From positions 883,872 to 947,871 of the forward strand of contig JAXMBK010000004.1 in the NCBI GenBank assembly GCA_046349935.1: DNA of 64,000 nucleotides, read 5' to 3'. Positions 8,161-15,845 of this stretch are shown here, in pieces. A program made the translations under genes and the position numbers. Origin of the DNA: CAIXSC01 sp046349935. GTDB taxonomy: Bacteria; Planctomycetota; Planctomycetia; Pirellulales; Pirellulaceae. Within the stretch, counting starts at the first letter, position 1. Every line of letters begins with the position of its first letter. A model generated the notes under the pieces. It saw only the letters and a program-made list of their open reading frames with translations, was not told where the DNA came from and did no database searches.

Positions 8161-10107
8161 TCAGCGCATCTTTAGCGCCTCGCGCACCGCCCGTTGCACT
8201 TCCGACGACTCGTCGTCCCGGTACTGAAGCAAGACTGGCCGGGGATCGGCATCGGTCCTCGCAAGTGCTCGAGCCGCGGCGGCGCGGACCCCCTCTGGTT
8301 CCGTTCGGTCCTGCAACGCCCGTTGCAATGCGGCGCCCGTCTTGTCGTCGCTCGCCCCTAACTGTCCCAAAGGAACGGAGATCGCCTGACGCAGCGACGC
8401 CGGTTCACGCCGGTCTTCCCACCGCTCCAACAGCATCGGCACGACTCGTGCAGATTCCCCGCCCATGTACCGCAGCGCCATCGCGGCCAGGTCAACGTTC
8501 TTGCCTTGACGGACGGACGACAGCAACGCCGGAACGGCGCTCGGACCCGCCTCGGCCAGCGCCGAAACATCCCACCGCAAGAGTTCGCTGTAGTTGCACT
8601 GCCCCGCACACGAATGATTCAACGATTCGATCAGAATTGGTATACACCGAGCGGTATGCGGTTCTTGTCCGACAATCGCGATGGCGGCCATCGTCCGCAC
8701 CACTCGATGCGGATCGTCGAGCGCACGTGCAAGCTCGAGCGTCGCTTGCGGGCCGCGGGAACCATCATCATGAAGCGCGCCGAGGAGCGTCGCCAACCGC
8801 CGATTCTCCCGCGAGGTGCGGCAGTCGTCGTCGCCCAGCGAATCGCCGCTGCGTAGTTCCTGAAACAAGAACGGCAAAGCCGCTCGACTTAAAGGGATGC
8901 ACTCGCCGATCCATTGCAAGAGACCAAGGTCAAACTCGTCCGAATGCCTTCCGTTCGCGAACTCGTTGTAGGGAGGCAGGGGAAGTCGCCGTTCGGCGTC
9001 GATGGCGGTCTTGATTCGCGCGATCATCGCGTCTGCGTCCGACTCGCGAACCCGCATCGATCCAGGCGGCTTCCAAGGGTTGAAAGGATCATTGGAGCAA
9101 TTCTCGAACAGCACTCGCGCCAGCCCCTCCAGTTTGATCTGAGCCCCGACCCGATTTCGTGCTTCCTCGCCCTCCTGCGAGGCGACGAGATTCATCAGCG
9201 CGATGATGGCTCGCAATTGCACGCGTTCGCTGGGGTCGTGTTGAGCGAGCGGCGTGAGCGCGGCGATCATCATCGGCTTGTCGCGCGATGATAGTGCTCG
9301 GATCGCACAGCAGCGTACATATTCATCGTCATCTTTGGTCATCGCCGCGATCTGCTCGTCGGCGAACGCGTCGTCACTTGCAAGCGTCAACACGGCATGA
9401 CCTCGCAGCCATGGATCCGCATGTTGCAACGCCCGCTCGACGGCAGCCGATAATCCGCTCGTTTTCCAGTTCGACCACCGACACGAACGAGCTGCGTACG
9501 CCGCGCGTGCGGCGCCTCGCCGCACCTCAGAGTCTCCATCGGCAAGGCACTTCGACAACGTCTCGGCTAGTCGAGAGTCGTAGACGAGAAAGAGTGCTTC
9601 GCTGCTGCGATCAGCGTCAAGCTGCATCAGGCCTTTCAGGGCCCAGGGCAAGGCGACGGCCGTCTCGGGCGCCGTTTGTTCCCAGGCCAAGCTGATCAGG
9701 CCCCGCACCCTCGGCGACTCGGCGTCCGCCAGCAACTTCTCGAAGCCAGGAGGCGTCGCGACATTCGCGTTTCCTTTGCCGTCGCGCGCCGGCTGGCGTT
9801 GGTCGGTCGCCAGGTAATAAAGGTGCAGCGCTGCGTACGTCGAAACGCGCGGATCAGGATCGGCTAGGGTCTTCACGAGCGCTCGAAGTCGCCCCTCGGG
9901 TCGTCGCTCGGAAAGTTTGTCGAGGGCGGCGAGCCTGACTTCCGGTTGGGGGCTGGCAAGCTCCTTCGCGCATTCGTCCGCCGGATCCAACTCGATGTCG
10001 GAAACCGCCGGACGATCGCCAAGCGGCTTCGGCGGCAATGTTTCCTGCCCGATGACCAACCTGGGAAGCGCGAGCCAAGCGATCAACGCCAATTCAAGTC
10101 TTCGCAT
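8161..10107 (-). CDS. HEAT-repeat exported protein
   Basis: 648 residues starting MRRLELALIAWLALPRLVIG, a signal peptide. The rest is a chain of HEAT/PBS-lyase-type helical repeats of about 30-35 residues (for example SPQPEVRLAALDKLSERRPEGR, DGDSEVRRGAARAAYAARS, ERVQLRAIIALMNLVA, SSEVQRAVREALKMR at the end). Such proteins usually scaffold protein interactions in the periplasm or envelope. No catalytic motif is visible. It is single, with 104 bp to the LOG gene downstream and a repeat-bearing gap upstream. Confidence 0.85.
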   Translation of the reverse strand: MRRLELALIAWLALPRLVIGQETLPPKPLGDRPAVSDIELDPADECAKELASPQPEVRLAALDKLSERRPEGRLRALVKTLADPDPRVSTYAALHLYYLATDQRQPARDGKGNANVATPPGFEKLLADAESPRVRGLISLAWEQTAPETAVALPWALKGLMQLDADRSSEALFLVYDSRLAETLSKCLADGDSEVRRGAARAAYAARSCRWSNWKTSGLSAAVERALQHADPWLRGHAVLTLASDDAFADEQIAAMTKDDDEYVRCCAIRALSSRDKPMMIAALTPLAQHDPSERVQLRAIIALMNLVASQEGEEARNRVGAQIKLEGLARVLFENCSNDPFNPWKPPGSMRVRESDADAMIARIKTAIDAERRLPLPPYNEFANGRHSDEFDLGLLQWIGECIPLSRAALPFLFQELRSGDSLGDDDCRTSRENRRLATLLGALHDDGSRGPQATLELARALDDPHRVVRTMAAIAIVGQEPHTARCIPILIESLNHSCAGQCNYSELLRWDVSALAEAGPSAVPALLSSVRQGKNVDLAAMALRYMGGESARVVPMLLERWEDRREPASLRQAISVPLGQLGASDDKTGAALQRALQDRTEPEGVRAAAARALARTDADPRPVLLQYRDDESSEVQRAVREALKMR

Positions 10108-10178
10108 GGAATCATCCGCCCATGAATTCCGCCGCTCATCCGCACCCGCTCAAGACAACTCAATCATAACAAAAGTAG

Positions 10179-10198
10179 TGGACCGCTCCGTCGGTCCA
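10179..10198. repeat. Dispersed hairpin repeat, family 1
   Basis: TGGACCGCTCCGTCGGTCCA: perfect 7-base arms (TGGACCG / CGGTCCA) around a 6-base centre. The same element recurs about a dozen times in this window, always outside or at edges of genes, often preceded by aagtcg or aagtag and followed by acgccg. It behaves like a REP-type palindrome. Confidence 0.85.
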
Positions 10199-10228
10199 TC
10201 TCGACGCATAACCTCGACAGTGCCGCAA

Positions 10229-10267
10229 GGTGGGCCCGCGCGGCATTCGCCGCTTGGCCCACCCTAC
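10229..10267. repeat. Half-copy of dispersed repeat, family 2
   Basis: Reads GGTGGGCCCGCGC ... CGCTTGGCCCACCCTAC. It matches the right half of the complete 127-bp palindromic element at 48818-48944, and a more diverged copy lies at 56261-56300. Confidence 0.7.
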
Positions 10268-10422
10268 GATCACCACACCACCACATCCTCCACGACAACC
10301 TCCTCGCCTCGGCCCTCCCCGCGCAGAGCCGGCCGCTTGACGTCTGCCGCGAGGAGCCGCTCCCGGGTACACTGGCGTCTAGAGATCCCTTCGCGTTCGC
10401 TGTCATCCGAGGAGGCTCTCCG

Positions 10423-11034
10423 ATGTCGACATCCGCAGCGCGGCCCTTGAACGTGACGCTCGATGTGGCACATCCCATCTGGGACCGGTTCTTTACGGTC
10501 GCGCCGCTGGTGGTCGTCGGGAGCCAAGAGAGCGACGGACGATACAACTTAGCGCCGAAGCACATGGCCATGCCGGTGGGGTGGCAGAACTACTTCGGCT
10601 TTGTATGCAGTCCGCGGCACACGACCTATCACAATATTCAGCGGACTCGCGAATTCACGGTCAGTTATTTGCGACCGTCGCAATCGTTGCTGGCGACCCT
10701 GGCGGCGGCGCCGCGCTGCGAAGACCACTCCAAACCCAGCCTGCTGGTTTTGCCGACGTTGCCGGCGCGGCAGGTGAACGGCGTGTTGGTGCAGGACGCG
10801 TACGTCGGACTGGAGTGCACGCTCCACAGCATCGTGGACGGCTTCGGCGCGAATAGCCTGATCATCGGCACGATCGTGGCCGCAAGGGCCAGCGAGGATG
10901 CGCTGCGCGCCGACGATCGAGACGAAAACGAGCAGTTGTACGAGCACCCGTTGCTTGCTTACTTGCATCCGGGCCGCATGGCGGAAGTGCGCGGCACGAA
11001 TGCGTTTCCCTTCCCTAAAGATTTTGCCCGTTAA
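10423..11034 (+). CDS. Flavin reductase-like (FMN-binding split barrel) protein
   Basis: 203 residues. The order of motifs fits the flavin reductase domain: FFTVAPLVVVGSQ, then RYNLAPKHMAMPVGWQNYFGF, SPRHTTYHNIQRTREFTVSYLRP, then a central strand LECTLHSIVDGFGANSLIIGTIV. Members bind FMN and either reduce flavin or act as FMN carriers. It begins an apparent three-gene rightward operon: the M20 peptidase starts 5 bp after its stop and the GNAT-cNMP gene follows at 12 bp. The substrate is unknown. Confidence 0.85.
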   Translation: MSTSAARPLNVTLDVAHPIWDRFFTVAPLVVVGSQESDGRYNLAPKHMAMPVGWQNYFGFVCSPRHTTYHNIQRTREFTVSYLRPSQSLLATLAAAPRCEDHSKPSLLVLPTLPARQVNGVLVQDAYVGLECTLHSIVDGFGANSLIIGTIVAARASEDALRADDRDENEQLYEHPLLAYLHPGRMAEVRGTNAFPFPKDFAR

Positions 11035-11039
11035 TCATC

Positions 11040-12197
11040 ATGTCTTCCCTAATTCCGTCCGCGATCATTCAACAGTCCGCTCGACTGCGGCCGGCGATGG
11101 TCGACATGTTGCAGCGGCTGGTCCTTGCCGAATCGCCGACCGGGGATCGAACGGCCGCCGCCAGAACGCGTGAACTGCTCGAAGCGGAGTTCCAGTCGTG
11201 CGGCTACCGCAGCCGACGAATTCGCGGGAGCGCGTATGGCGACGTCCTATTCGCCGCGCCCCAGCGTCGATCGCGCGCTCGGCCCTTGCAGATGCTGGTC
11301 GGTCACTACGACACGGTCTGGCCGCTCGGCACTCTCCGCGAAATGCCGCTTGAAGTCGAGCCGGACGTCGTACGCGGCCCTGGGGCCTTTGACATGAAGG
11401 CGGGGTTGGTGCAATTGTTGACGGCCTTGCGCATTGTGCACGACCTGCAACTTGATCCTTCCGTCACGCCCGTCGCCGTTCTCAATGCGGACGAAGAACT
11501 GGGCAGCCGCGAGTCGACGCGGACGATACGTCGAGTGGCTCGGCGGGCGGTGCGGGCGTTCGTGATGGAGCCGGCGTTTGGATTGACCGGCAAGCTCAAG
11601 ACGGCGCGGAAGGGCGTCGGAAGCTACGAGCTGACGATTAAGGGACGCGCCGCACACGCGGGGATCGCGCCGGAGCAGGGCGTCAGCGCGATTCTTGAAA
11701 TGTCGTATCAAGTCCAGCGTCTGTTCGCTTTGAACGACCCCGCCCGCGGCATCACGGTCAACGTCGGCACGATCGATGGAGGATTGCGGTCGAACGTCGT
11801 CGCGCCCGAGGTGAAGGCGTCTATTGATGTGCGCGTCCCCACGCTCCAGGATGCAGACGAAATCGACGCGGCTCTGCGAGCTCTGACGCCGCTCGACGTC
11901 CGCACGACGATCAAGGTCGAAGGCGGGTTTGAGCACCCGCCGCTCGAACGACTGCCGCGCAACCAAGTCCTCTGGCGTCTCGCGGAGAACCTGGGTGCGC
12001 AGCTGGGGCTGACGTTGGAGCAGGCGGCGGTGGGCGGCGCCTCCGACGGCAACACCATCAGCCAGTACACCGCGACGCTCGACGGACTGGGCGCCGTCGG
12101 CGACGGCGCGCATGCGGCGCACGAGTTCGTCGATGTTGCTCACATGGTCGATCGCACCGCACTGCTCGTGTTGCTCCTGATGTCCCCTTGCACTTAG
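11040..12197 (+). CDS. M20-family metallopeptidase (carboxypeptidase G2-like)
   Basis: 385 residues, no signal peptide. The di-zinc motif set is complete: VGHYDTVWP (His89, Asp91), GPGAFDMKAGL (Asp118 bridging), NADEELGSRES (Glu152/Glu153, catalytic and ligand), MEPAF (Glu177), and a late His in HAAHEFVDV. The lid/dimerisation domain contains GRAAHAGIAPEQG. The family removes C-terminal glutamate from folate-like substrates or hydrolyses other amide bonds. It lies 5 bp after the flavin reductase and 12 bp before the acetyltransferase fusion, so co-transcription is likely. Confidence 0.92.
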   Translation: MSSLIPSAIIQQSARLRPAMVDMLQRLVLAESPTGDRTAAARTRELLEAEFQSCGYRSRRIRGSAYGDVLFAAPQRRSRARPLQMLVGHYDTVWPLGTLREMPLEVEPDVVRGPGAFDMKAGLVQLLTALRIVHDLQLDPSVTPVAVLNADEELGSRESTRTIRRVARRAVRAFVMEPAFGLTGKLKTARKGVGSYELTIKGRAAHAGIAPEQGVSAILEMSYQVQRLFALNDPARGITVNVGTIDGGLRSNVVAPEVKASIDVRVPTLQDADEIDAALRALTPLDVRTTIKVEGGFEHPPLERLPRNQVLWRLAENLGAQLGLTLEQAAVGGASDGNTISQYTATLDGLGAVGDGAHAAHEFVDVAHMVDRTALLVLLLMSPCT

Positions 12198-12209
12198 GAG
12201 GACGGACGA

Positions 12210-13796
12210 ATGATCCATATTCGCGAAGCTCAGCCTGCCGATGCGGAAGCGATCTGTGACATTTTTCTGGCCTCGTACGGCGACGACTATCCCTACGCTC
12301 AGTTTCGCGACGTTCAGCAACTCACGCGAGTCATCTATTCCGACGAAGCGCTCGTTCTGGTCGCGGAAGATGCAGAGTCGGGACGCGTACTCGGCACCGC
12401 GTCCGTGTTGCTGGAAATCGGCGCTTATGCCGATTTGGTGGGCGAGTTTGGCAGGCTCGCCGTCCACCCCGACGCCCGACGATTGGGGATCGGTAAACGA
12501 CTCATGGAAGAACGACTGCGGCGCGTCGCCGGCCGACTGCATGTGGGAGTAGCGGAAGCGCGAGTTGGACATCCCTACTCGCTCAAGATCGCCGAATCGC
12601 ACGACTTTCATGTCGTTGGTTACTTGCCGCAGAAGATGCTGCTGGCGCAGCGCGAGAGTCTCGTGCCGCTGATGCACCATTTTCCCGGCGCCTTGGAACT
12701 GCGCCGCAACCACCCCCACGTGATTCCGGAAGTGCACGCCGTCGCTCATCTCGCGCTGGAAAACTGTCGACTCGCCCCCGATCCGATCCTTGACGATTCG
12801 TCTCCCTCGTATCCTCAAGGCGGCGAGTTTGACTTGGAAGAGCTCACCGCGGAGGGATACGCGCCGCTGCTGAGGATCGAGCGCGGTCGCGTGCGACATC
12901 GCGAAATCTTCGGCCCTTTGCGCCTGAACTACGGCTTCTTCAAGCTCAAGGCGACTCGATCGCGCTATGTGATCGCGCGTGAAGGAGGGCGAGTGGCCGG
13001 CGCCGTCGGATTTACTCACGATCCCCACGAACGCACGATCGGGGTGTTCGAGTTGATTGCGCGGGATGATCGCGTCATCCGCGTACTGCTGTCGGAGTTG
13101 GAACGACGCGCTCGCGAGGCGGAGGACATCGATTATTTGGCCGCCGACGTAAGTGCGTATGCGCCGCGCATGCAACGCACTCTCTGGGAACTCGGATTTT
13201 TGCCCGCCGCCTACTGCCCGGCGCTGGCGTTTCATGAGGTCGAGCGGCTGGACATCATCAAGATGGTGCGGCTGTTCGTCCCTGCCGATCCCATTCCCGA
13301 CACGTTGTCGCCCGCGAGCCGCGTTATGGCGGAAGCCGTCTTGCGACCATTTGGGCGGCGCGCCGTGCCGCCGCGTGTGGCTCAAGCGGTCGGCGCGCTA
13401 GGCTTGTTCCAAGGCTTGACTAATGAGCAGGCGGAATGCGTGGCCAGTTTGAGTCGGCTTGTCGCCTTCAACCCTGGCGAGATCTTGTTCCAAGAGGGAT
13501 CGCCGAGCGACAAGTTGTACGTCGTATTGTCCGGACGAATCGCCGTGCTGAGGCAAGATCAACTCGTGGGAGCGGTAGGGCCCGGCGAGTGCGCGGGCGA
13601 ACTGTCGTTGCTGACGGGCGCTCCGCACCACGCCACCACAGTCGCTCAAGGGGCGCTCGAGACGGTCGAGTTGCTGCATCATGATCTGCACGAGCTGATC
13701 CGTCAGCGTCCCGACATCGGCGTCTTGCTCTGCAGCAATCTGGCGATCGACTCCGGCCGCAAGTTGCTGCGAAACTCGGAAGGAGGTCGACCCTAG
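12210..13796 (+). CDS. GNAT acetyltransferase fused to a C-terminal cyclic-nucleotide-binding domain
   Basis: 528 residues. The N-terminal GNAT domain (about 1-150) has the acetyl-CoA loop in VGEFGRLAVHPDARRLGIGK (78-96). The middle (about 225-365) looks like a second, degenerate GNAT-like unit (YVIAREGGRVAGAVGF; YLAADVSAYAPRMQRTLWELGF). The C-terminal about 130 residues are a cNMP-binding jelly roll: FNPGEILFQEGSPSDKLYVV, then the phosphate cassette GECAGELSLLTGAPHHATT. In canonical cAMP sensors that cassette has an Arg before Ala-Thr; here it is His, so the ligand may differ. Mycobacterial Pat-type enzymes have the same two domains in the opposite order. It probably acetylates protein lysines or a small molecule under nucleotide control (inference). 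A Shine-Dalgarno-like ggagga precedes the start. Confidence 0.85.
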   Translation: MIHIREAQPADAEAICDIFLASYGDDYPYAQFRDVQQLTRVIYSDEALVLVAEDAESGRVLGTASVLLEIGAYADLVGEFGRLAVHPDARRLGIGKRLMEERLRRVAGRLHVGVAEARVGHPYSLKIAESHDFHVVGYLPQKMLLAQRESLVPLMHHFPGALELRRNHPHVIPEVHAVAHLALENCRLAPDPILDDSSPSYPQGGEFDLEELTAEGYAPLLRIERGRVRHREIFGPLRLNYGFFKLKATRSRYVIAREGGRVAGAVGFTHDPHERTIGVFELIARDDRVIRVLLSELERRAREAEDIDYLAADVSAYAPRMQRTLWELGFLPAAYCPALAFHEVERLDIIKMVRLFVPADPIPDTLSPASRVMAEAVLRPFGRRAVPPRVAQAVGALGLFQGLTNEQAECVASLSRLVAFNPGEILFQEGSPSDKLYVVLSGRIAVLRQDQLVGAVGPGECAGELSLLTGAPHHATTVAQGALETVELLHHDLHELIRQRPDIGVLLCSNLAIDSGRKLLRNSEGGRP

Positions 13797-13829
13797 CGAT
13801 CGCCCGTCGGCCGATCTCGTTCAAAGTCG

Positions 13830-13849
13830 TGGATCGCTCCGCGATCCCA
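13830..13849. repeat. Dispersed hairpin repeat, family 1 variant
   Basis: TGGATCGCTCCGCGATCCCA, a variant with GGATCG / CGATCC arms, between the convergent GNAT-cNMP and PNPOx-like genes. It could double as a weak stem at the gene ends. Confidence 0.6.
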
Positions 13850-13855
13850 CGCATC

Positions 13856-14464
13856 TCATCCCGCGGTCTCCAGCGCCTTGAGCTTGGCTTCCAGTTCTGC
13901 GATCTTCGCCTGGAGCTGTTCAATGACGGGGCCTACTTGCCTCTGGGAGAATCGCTTGTGGATGTGCTGCGGGCAGTTCACGTCCCACGCTTCGATCTCG
14001 AACAGAATGGCCCGTTCGACCTTGCCCGGGTAGGACGGATCGCGAAGCTTGTCGAACAGCGCCGGATCGGCGTCCACTACGCGCGCGTTGCCCCAAAGTT
14101 TGATGCGACGACTACGGGCGTAGTCCATCAGGAAGACGAACGCCCTGGGGTTCTCCGACAGATTGCCGAGCGTGATGTACTGGCGATTGCCGCCGAAGTC
14201 GGCGAATCCCAGCGTCTTCTCGTCGACCGCTTTCAGAAAACCGGGCGCTCCACCACGGTACTGGATGTACGGCTGGCCTTCGGCGTTGGTCGTTCCCAGA
14301 TAAAACATGTCCAGATCGGCCAGAAACGCTGCGAGCTCCGGCGTCACGGTCGTCTCCCAACTGCCTCCTTCTTCCATGCGCGCGTAGCTGGTTCGAGAAC
14401 CTTTGGCGGTTTGAATGCTTTTTACTGCGGGAGTGAAGGCGATGTCGCTGGGAAACGGACGCAT
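13856..14464 (-). CDS. Pyridoxamine 5'-phosphate oxidase-like (split-barrel FMN) protein
   Basis: 202 residues. The body is a PNPOx-like barrel: LAAFLADLDMFYLGTTNAEG, YIQYRGGAPGFLKAVDEKTLGFADFGGNRQYITLGNL with conserved FMN-contact-type residues, then NPRAFVFLMDYARSRRIKLWG. The C-terminal about 35 residues form a coiled coil (GPVIEQLQAKIAELEAKLKAL). It is the third gene of a leftward operon after the AhpD-like and DUF1348 genes. It probably binds FMN or haem and handles a redox substrate; the exact role is unknown. Confidence 0.85.
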   Translation of the reverse strand: MRPFPSDIAFTPAVKSIQTAKGSRTSYARMEEGGSWETTVTPELAAFLADLDMFYLGTTNAEGQPYIQYRGGAPGFLKAVDEKTLGFADFGGNRQYITLGNLSENPRAFVFLMDYARSRRIKLWGNARVVDADPALFDKLRDPSYPGKVERAILFEIEAWDVNCPQHIHKRFSQRQVGPVIEQLQAKIAELEAKLKALETAG

Positions 14465-14532
14465 GACAAGATTCCTCGGTTCTGAATAGGTCTTCGGGGC
14501 GTGCTGCGTTCTGGTTATTGGCCTAATGCGAT

Positions 14533-14994
14533 CTATCGAACGGTGGGAATCCCGGTATCGGCTGCTGGTCTTGGACCGGGAGCGGGCCAGTGAAACTTGC
14601 GTTCGTCGGCCCGAATGGACACGTCATTGATGCTGGCTTCACGCCGACGCATCAGCCCTTCGTCGTCGAACTCCCAGAGCTCATTCCCGTAAGCTCGGAA
14701 CCACTGGCCGCTGGCGTCGTGGTACTCGTACTGAAACCGTACGGCGATCCGGTTTTCCGTAAAGCTCCACAGCGACTTGGTCAATCGATAATCAAGCTCT
14801 CGTTCCCATTTGCGGGTCAGAAACTCTCGAATCTGATCTCGGCCTCGCAAGAATTGATCCCGATTTCGCCACTCGGAGTCTTCCGAATAGGCGAGCGCGA
14901 CGCGCTGCGGGTCGCGACTGTTCCACGCATCTTCGGCGGCGCGCACCTTGGCGGCGGCGGTTGCTAGCGTGAAGGGAGGCTGGATTGTCTGCAT
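14533..14994 (-). CDS. DUF1348 / NTF2-like (SnoaL fold) protein
   Basis: 153 residues of a DUF1348-type NTF2 fold: AAEDAWNSRDPQRVALAYSED, SEWRNRDQFLRGRDQIREFL, KWERELDYRLTKSLWSFTENRIAVRFQYE, then WFRAYGNELWEFDDEGLM. These small cone-shaped proteins bind hydrophobic ligands or act as isomerases or hydratases; none is assigned here. It is the second gene of the leftward operon: 18 bp after the AhpD-like gene and 68 bp before the PNPOx-like gene. Confidence 0.88.
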   Translation of the reverse strand: MQTIQPPFTLATAAAKVRAAEDAWNSRDPQRVALAYSEDSEWRNRDQFLRGRDQIREFLTRKWERELDYRLTKSLWSFTENRIAVRFQYEYHDASGQWFRAYGNELWEFDDEGLMRRREASINDVSIRADERKFHWPAPGPRPAADTGIPTVR

Positions 14995-15012
14995 GACGAG
15001 CTTGCTCCGCGT

Positions 15013-15609
15013 TTAGTGCACCGAGCAGGCAGCGGTCCCGCAGGTCGACGTCGAGTCGTCGGTCAACGGTTCGGTCAACGTCGCGGCCTTGGGGATGTCG
15101 AGTTCCGTGTCGGCCACGTTGTTGAGGAAGTTGGTGAAGCAGCCCAGAACGACGCTGGCGACGATTTCCACGATTTCGGCATCGCCAAACCCCGCCTCGC
15201 GGACGGCGGCCAGTTGTAGGTCGCTGACCTTGCCGCGGCTTTCCAGTACGTGGTGAGCGAACGTCAGCGCCGCCTTGGTACGGACGTCTTCCGAGCGGCC
15301 GGTGCGACCCGCGAGGATATCGGCGGCGGAGAGGCCGGCGGTGGGCGCCACGGCGCTGAGGATCGACGTGCAGTAGTCGCAGGCATTTGATTCACTGGTC
15401 GTGAGCTTCACTTGATTGTGCAGCTTCGCACCAATCTTGGCGCCGCTCATCGCTGCGCTGAAGGCGAGAAAGCTGTCGAGGACCGCGGGCGAGTGGGCCA
15501 TCACCTGGGCCGTGTTGGGGACGACTCCAAACGCTTGTCGAACGGTCGCGAGCAGTTCTTGGGTGCGGCCTTGGGCGAATTGCGGGTTGACGGAGGGGAT
15601 GCGCTGCAT
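15013..15609 (-). CDS. AhpD-like / carboxymuconolactone decarboxylase family protein with altered active site
   Basis: 198 residues. The CMD/AhpD signature is CDYC at 77-80 (Cys77, Cys80) in SESNACDYCTSILSAVAP. In AhpD the His four residues after the second Cys completes the proton relay; here that position is Leu84. The upstream Glu also appears replaced (HNQVKLTT). The redox Cys pair is kept and an extra C-terminal CGTAACSVH tail carries two more Cys. It is probably a thiol-disulfide enzyme of peroxide or reactive-species defence with a changed mechanism (inference). It is the first gene of the operon facing the sigma-54 activator. Confidence 0.85.
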   Translation of the reverse strand: MQRIPSVNPQFAQGRTQELLATVRQAFGVVPNTAQVMAHSPAVLDSFLAFSAAMSGAKIGAKLHNQVKLTTSESNACDYCTSILSAVAPTAGLSAADILAGRTGRSEDVRTKAALTFAHHVLESRGKVSDLQLAAVREAGFGDAEIVEIVASVVLGCFTNFLNNVADTELDIPKAATLTEPLTDDSTSTCGTAACSVH

Positions 15610-15696
15610 GGTCTTGCTCCAATGTCTTGGGGAAACACCTGGGCGGCGTGTCGAGCGACTTGCACGACTCCGACCGGCCGGTACGACCTATGACAG

Positions 15697-15713
15697 AACA
15701 CTTTCCGTGCCAA
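15697..15713 (-). promoter_or_regulatory. Sigma-54 (-24/-12) promoter of the AhpD-like operon
   Basis: The minus strand reads TTGGCACGGAAAGTGTT. Against the sigma-54 consensus TGGCACG-N4-TTGC it matches all seven bases of the -24 box, and the -12 box reads GTGT in place of TTGC. Spacing between the GG and the -12 TG is correct. It points at the AhpD-like gene, whose ATG is about 75 bases downstream of the expected start point. Confidence 0.75.
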
Positions 15714-15782
15714 ACCTGCGGCTCGTTCTCAAGTTGATGACATGAAATGGCTTACGCACTCTTGGCGTCATGGCGAGCCGCG

Positions 15783-15833
15783 ACGAAAATTCGTGTTTCA
15801 ACGAAAAGTCGTTGCTTGCCAACGAGTTTTCGT
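15783..15833. promoter_or_regulatory. Three tandem ACGA-N4-TCGT palindromes (candidate enhancer sites)
   Basis: Three inverted repeats of identical half-sites: ACGA-AAAT-TCGT at 15783-15794, ACGA-AAAG-TCGT at 15801-15812 (6-base arms when extended) and ACGA-GTTT-TCGT at 15822-15833. Their starts are 18 and 21 bases apart. They lie about 75-130 bases upstream of the -24/-12 element and directly before the activator gene, the position expected of an enhancer-binding protein's sites (compare the three NorR sites upstream of norV). Confidence 0.75.
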
Positions 15834-15845
15834 CACAATGGCCGC

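Larger units (their letters stand above)
10108..10422. other. Intergenic region with two dispersed repeats
   Basis: 315 bases separating divergent genes. It holds one TGGACCG-type hairpin (10179-10198) and one half-copy of the GTGGGCC...CCCACCCTAC repeat (10229-10267). No ORF is convincing. The promoters of the HEAT gene (minus) and the flavin reductase operon (plus) must lie here. Confidence 0.6.

Noticed and set aside
11247..13385. A 712-codon minus-strand open frame
   Set aside because: Antisense to the M20 peptidase and GNAT-cNMP genes, both with clear family motifs; the translation is composition-driven.
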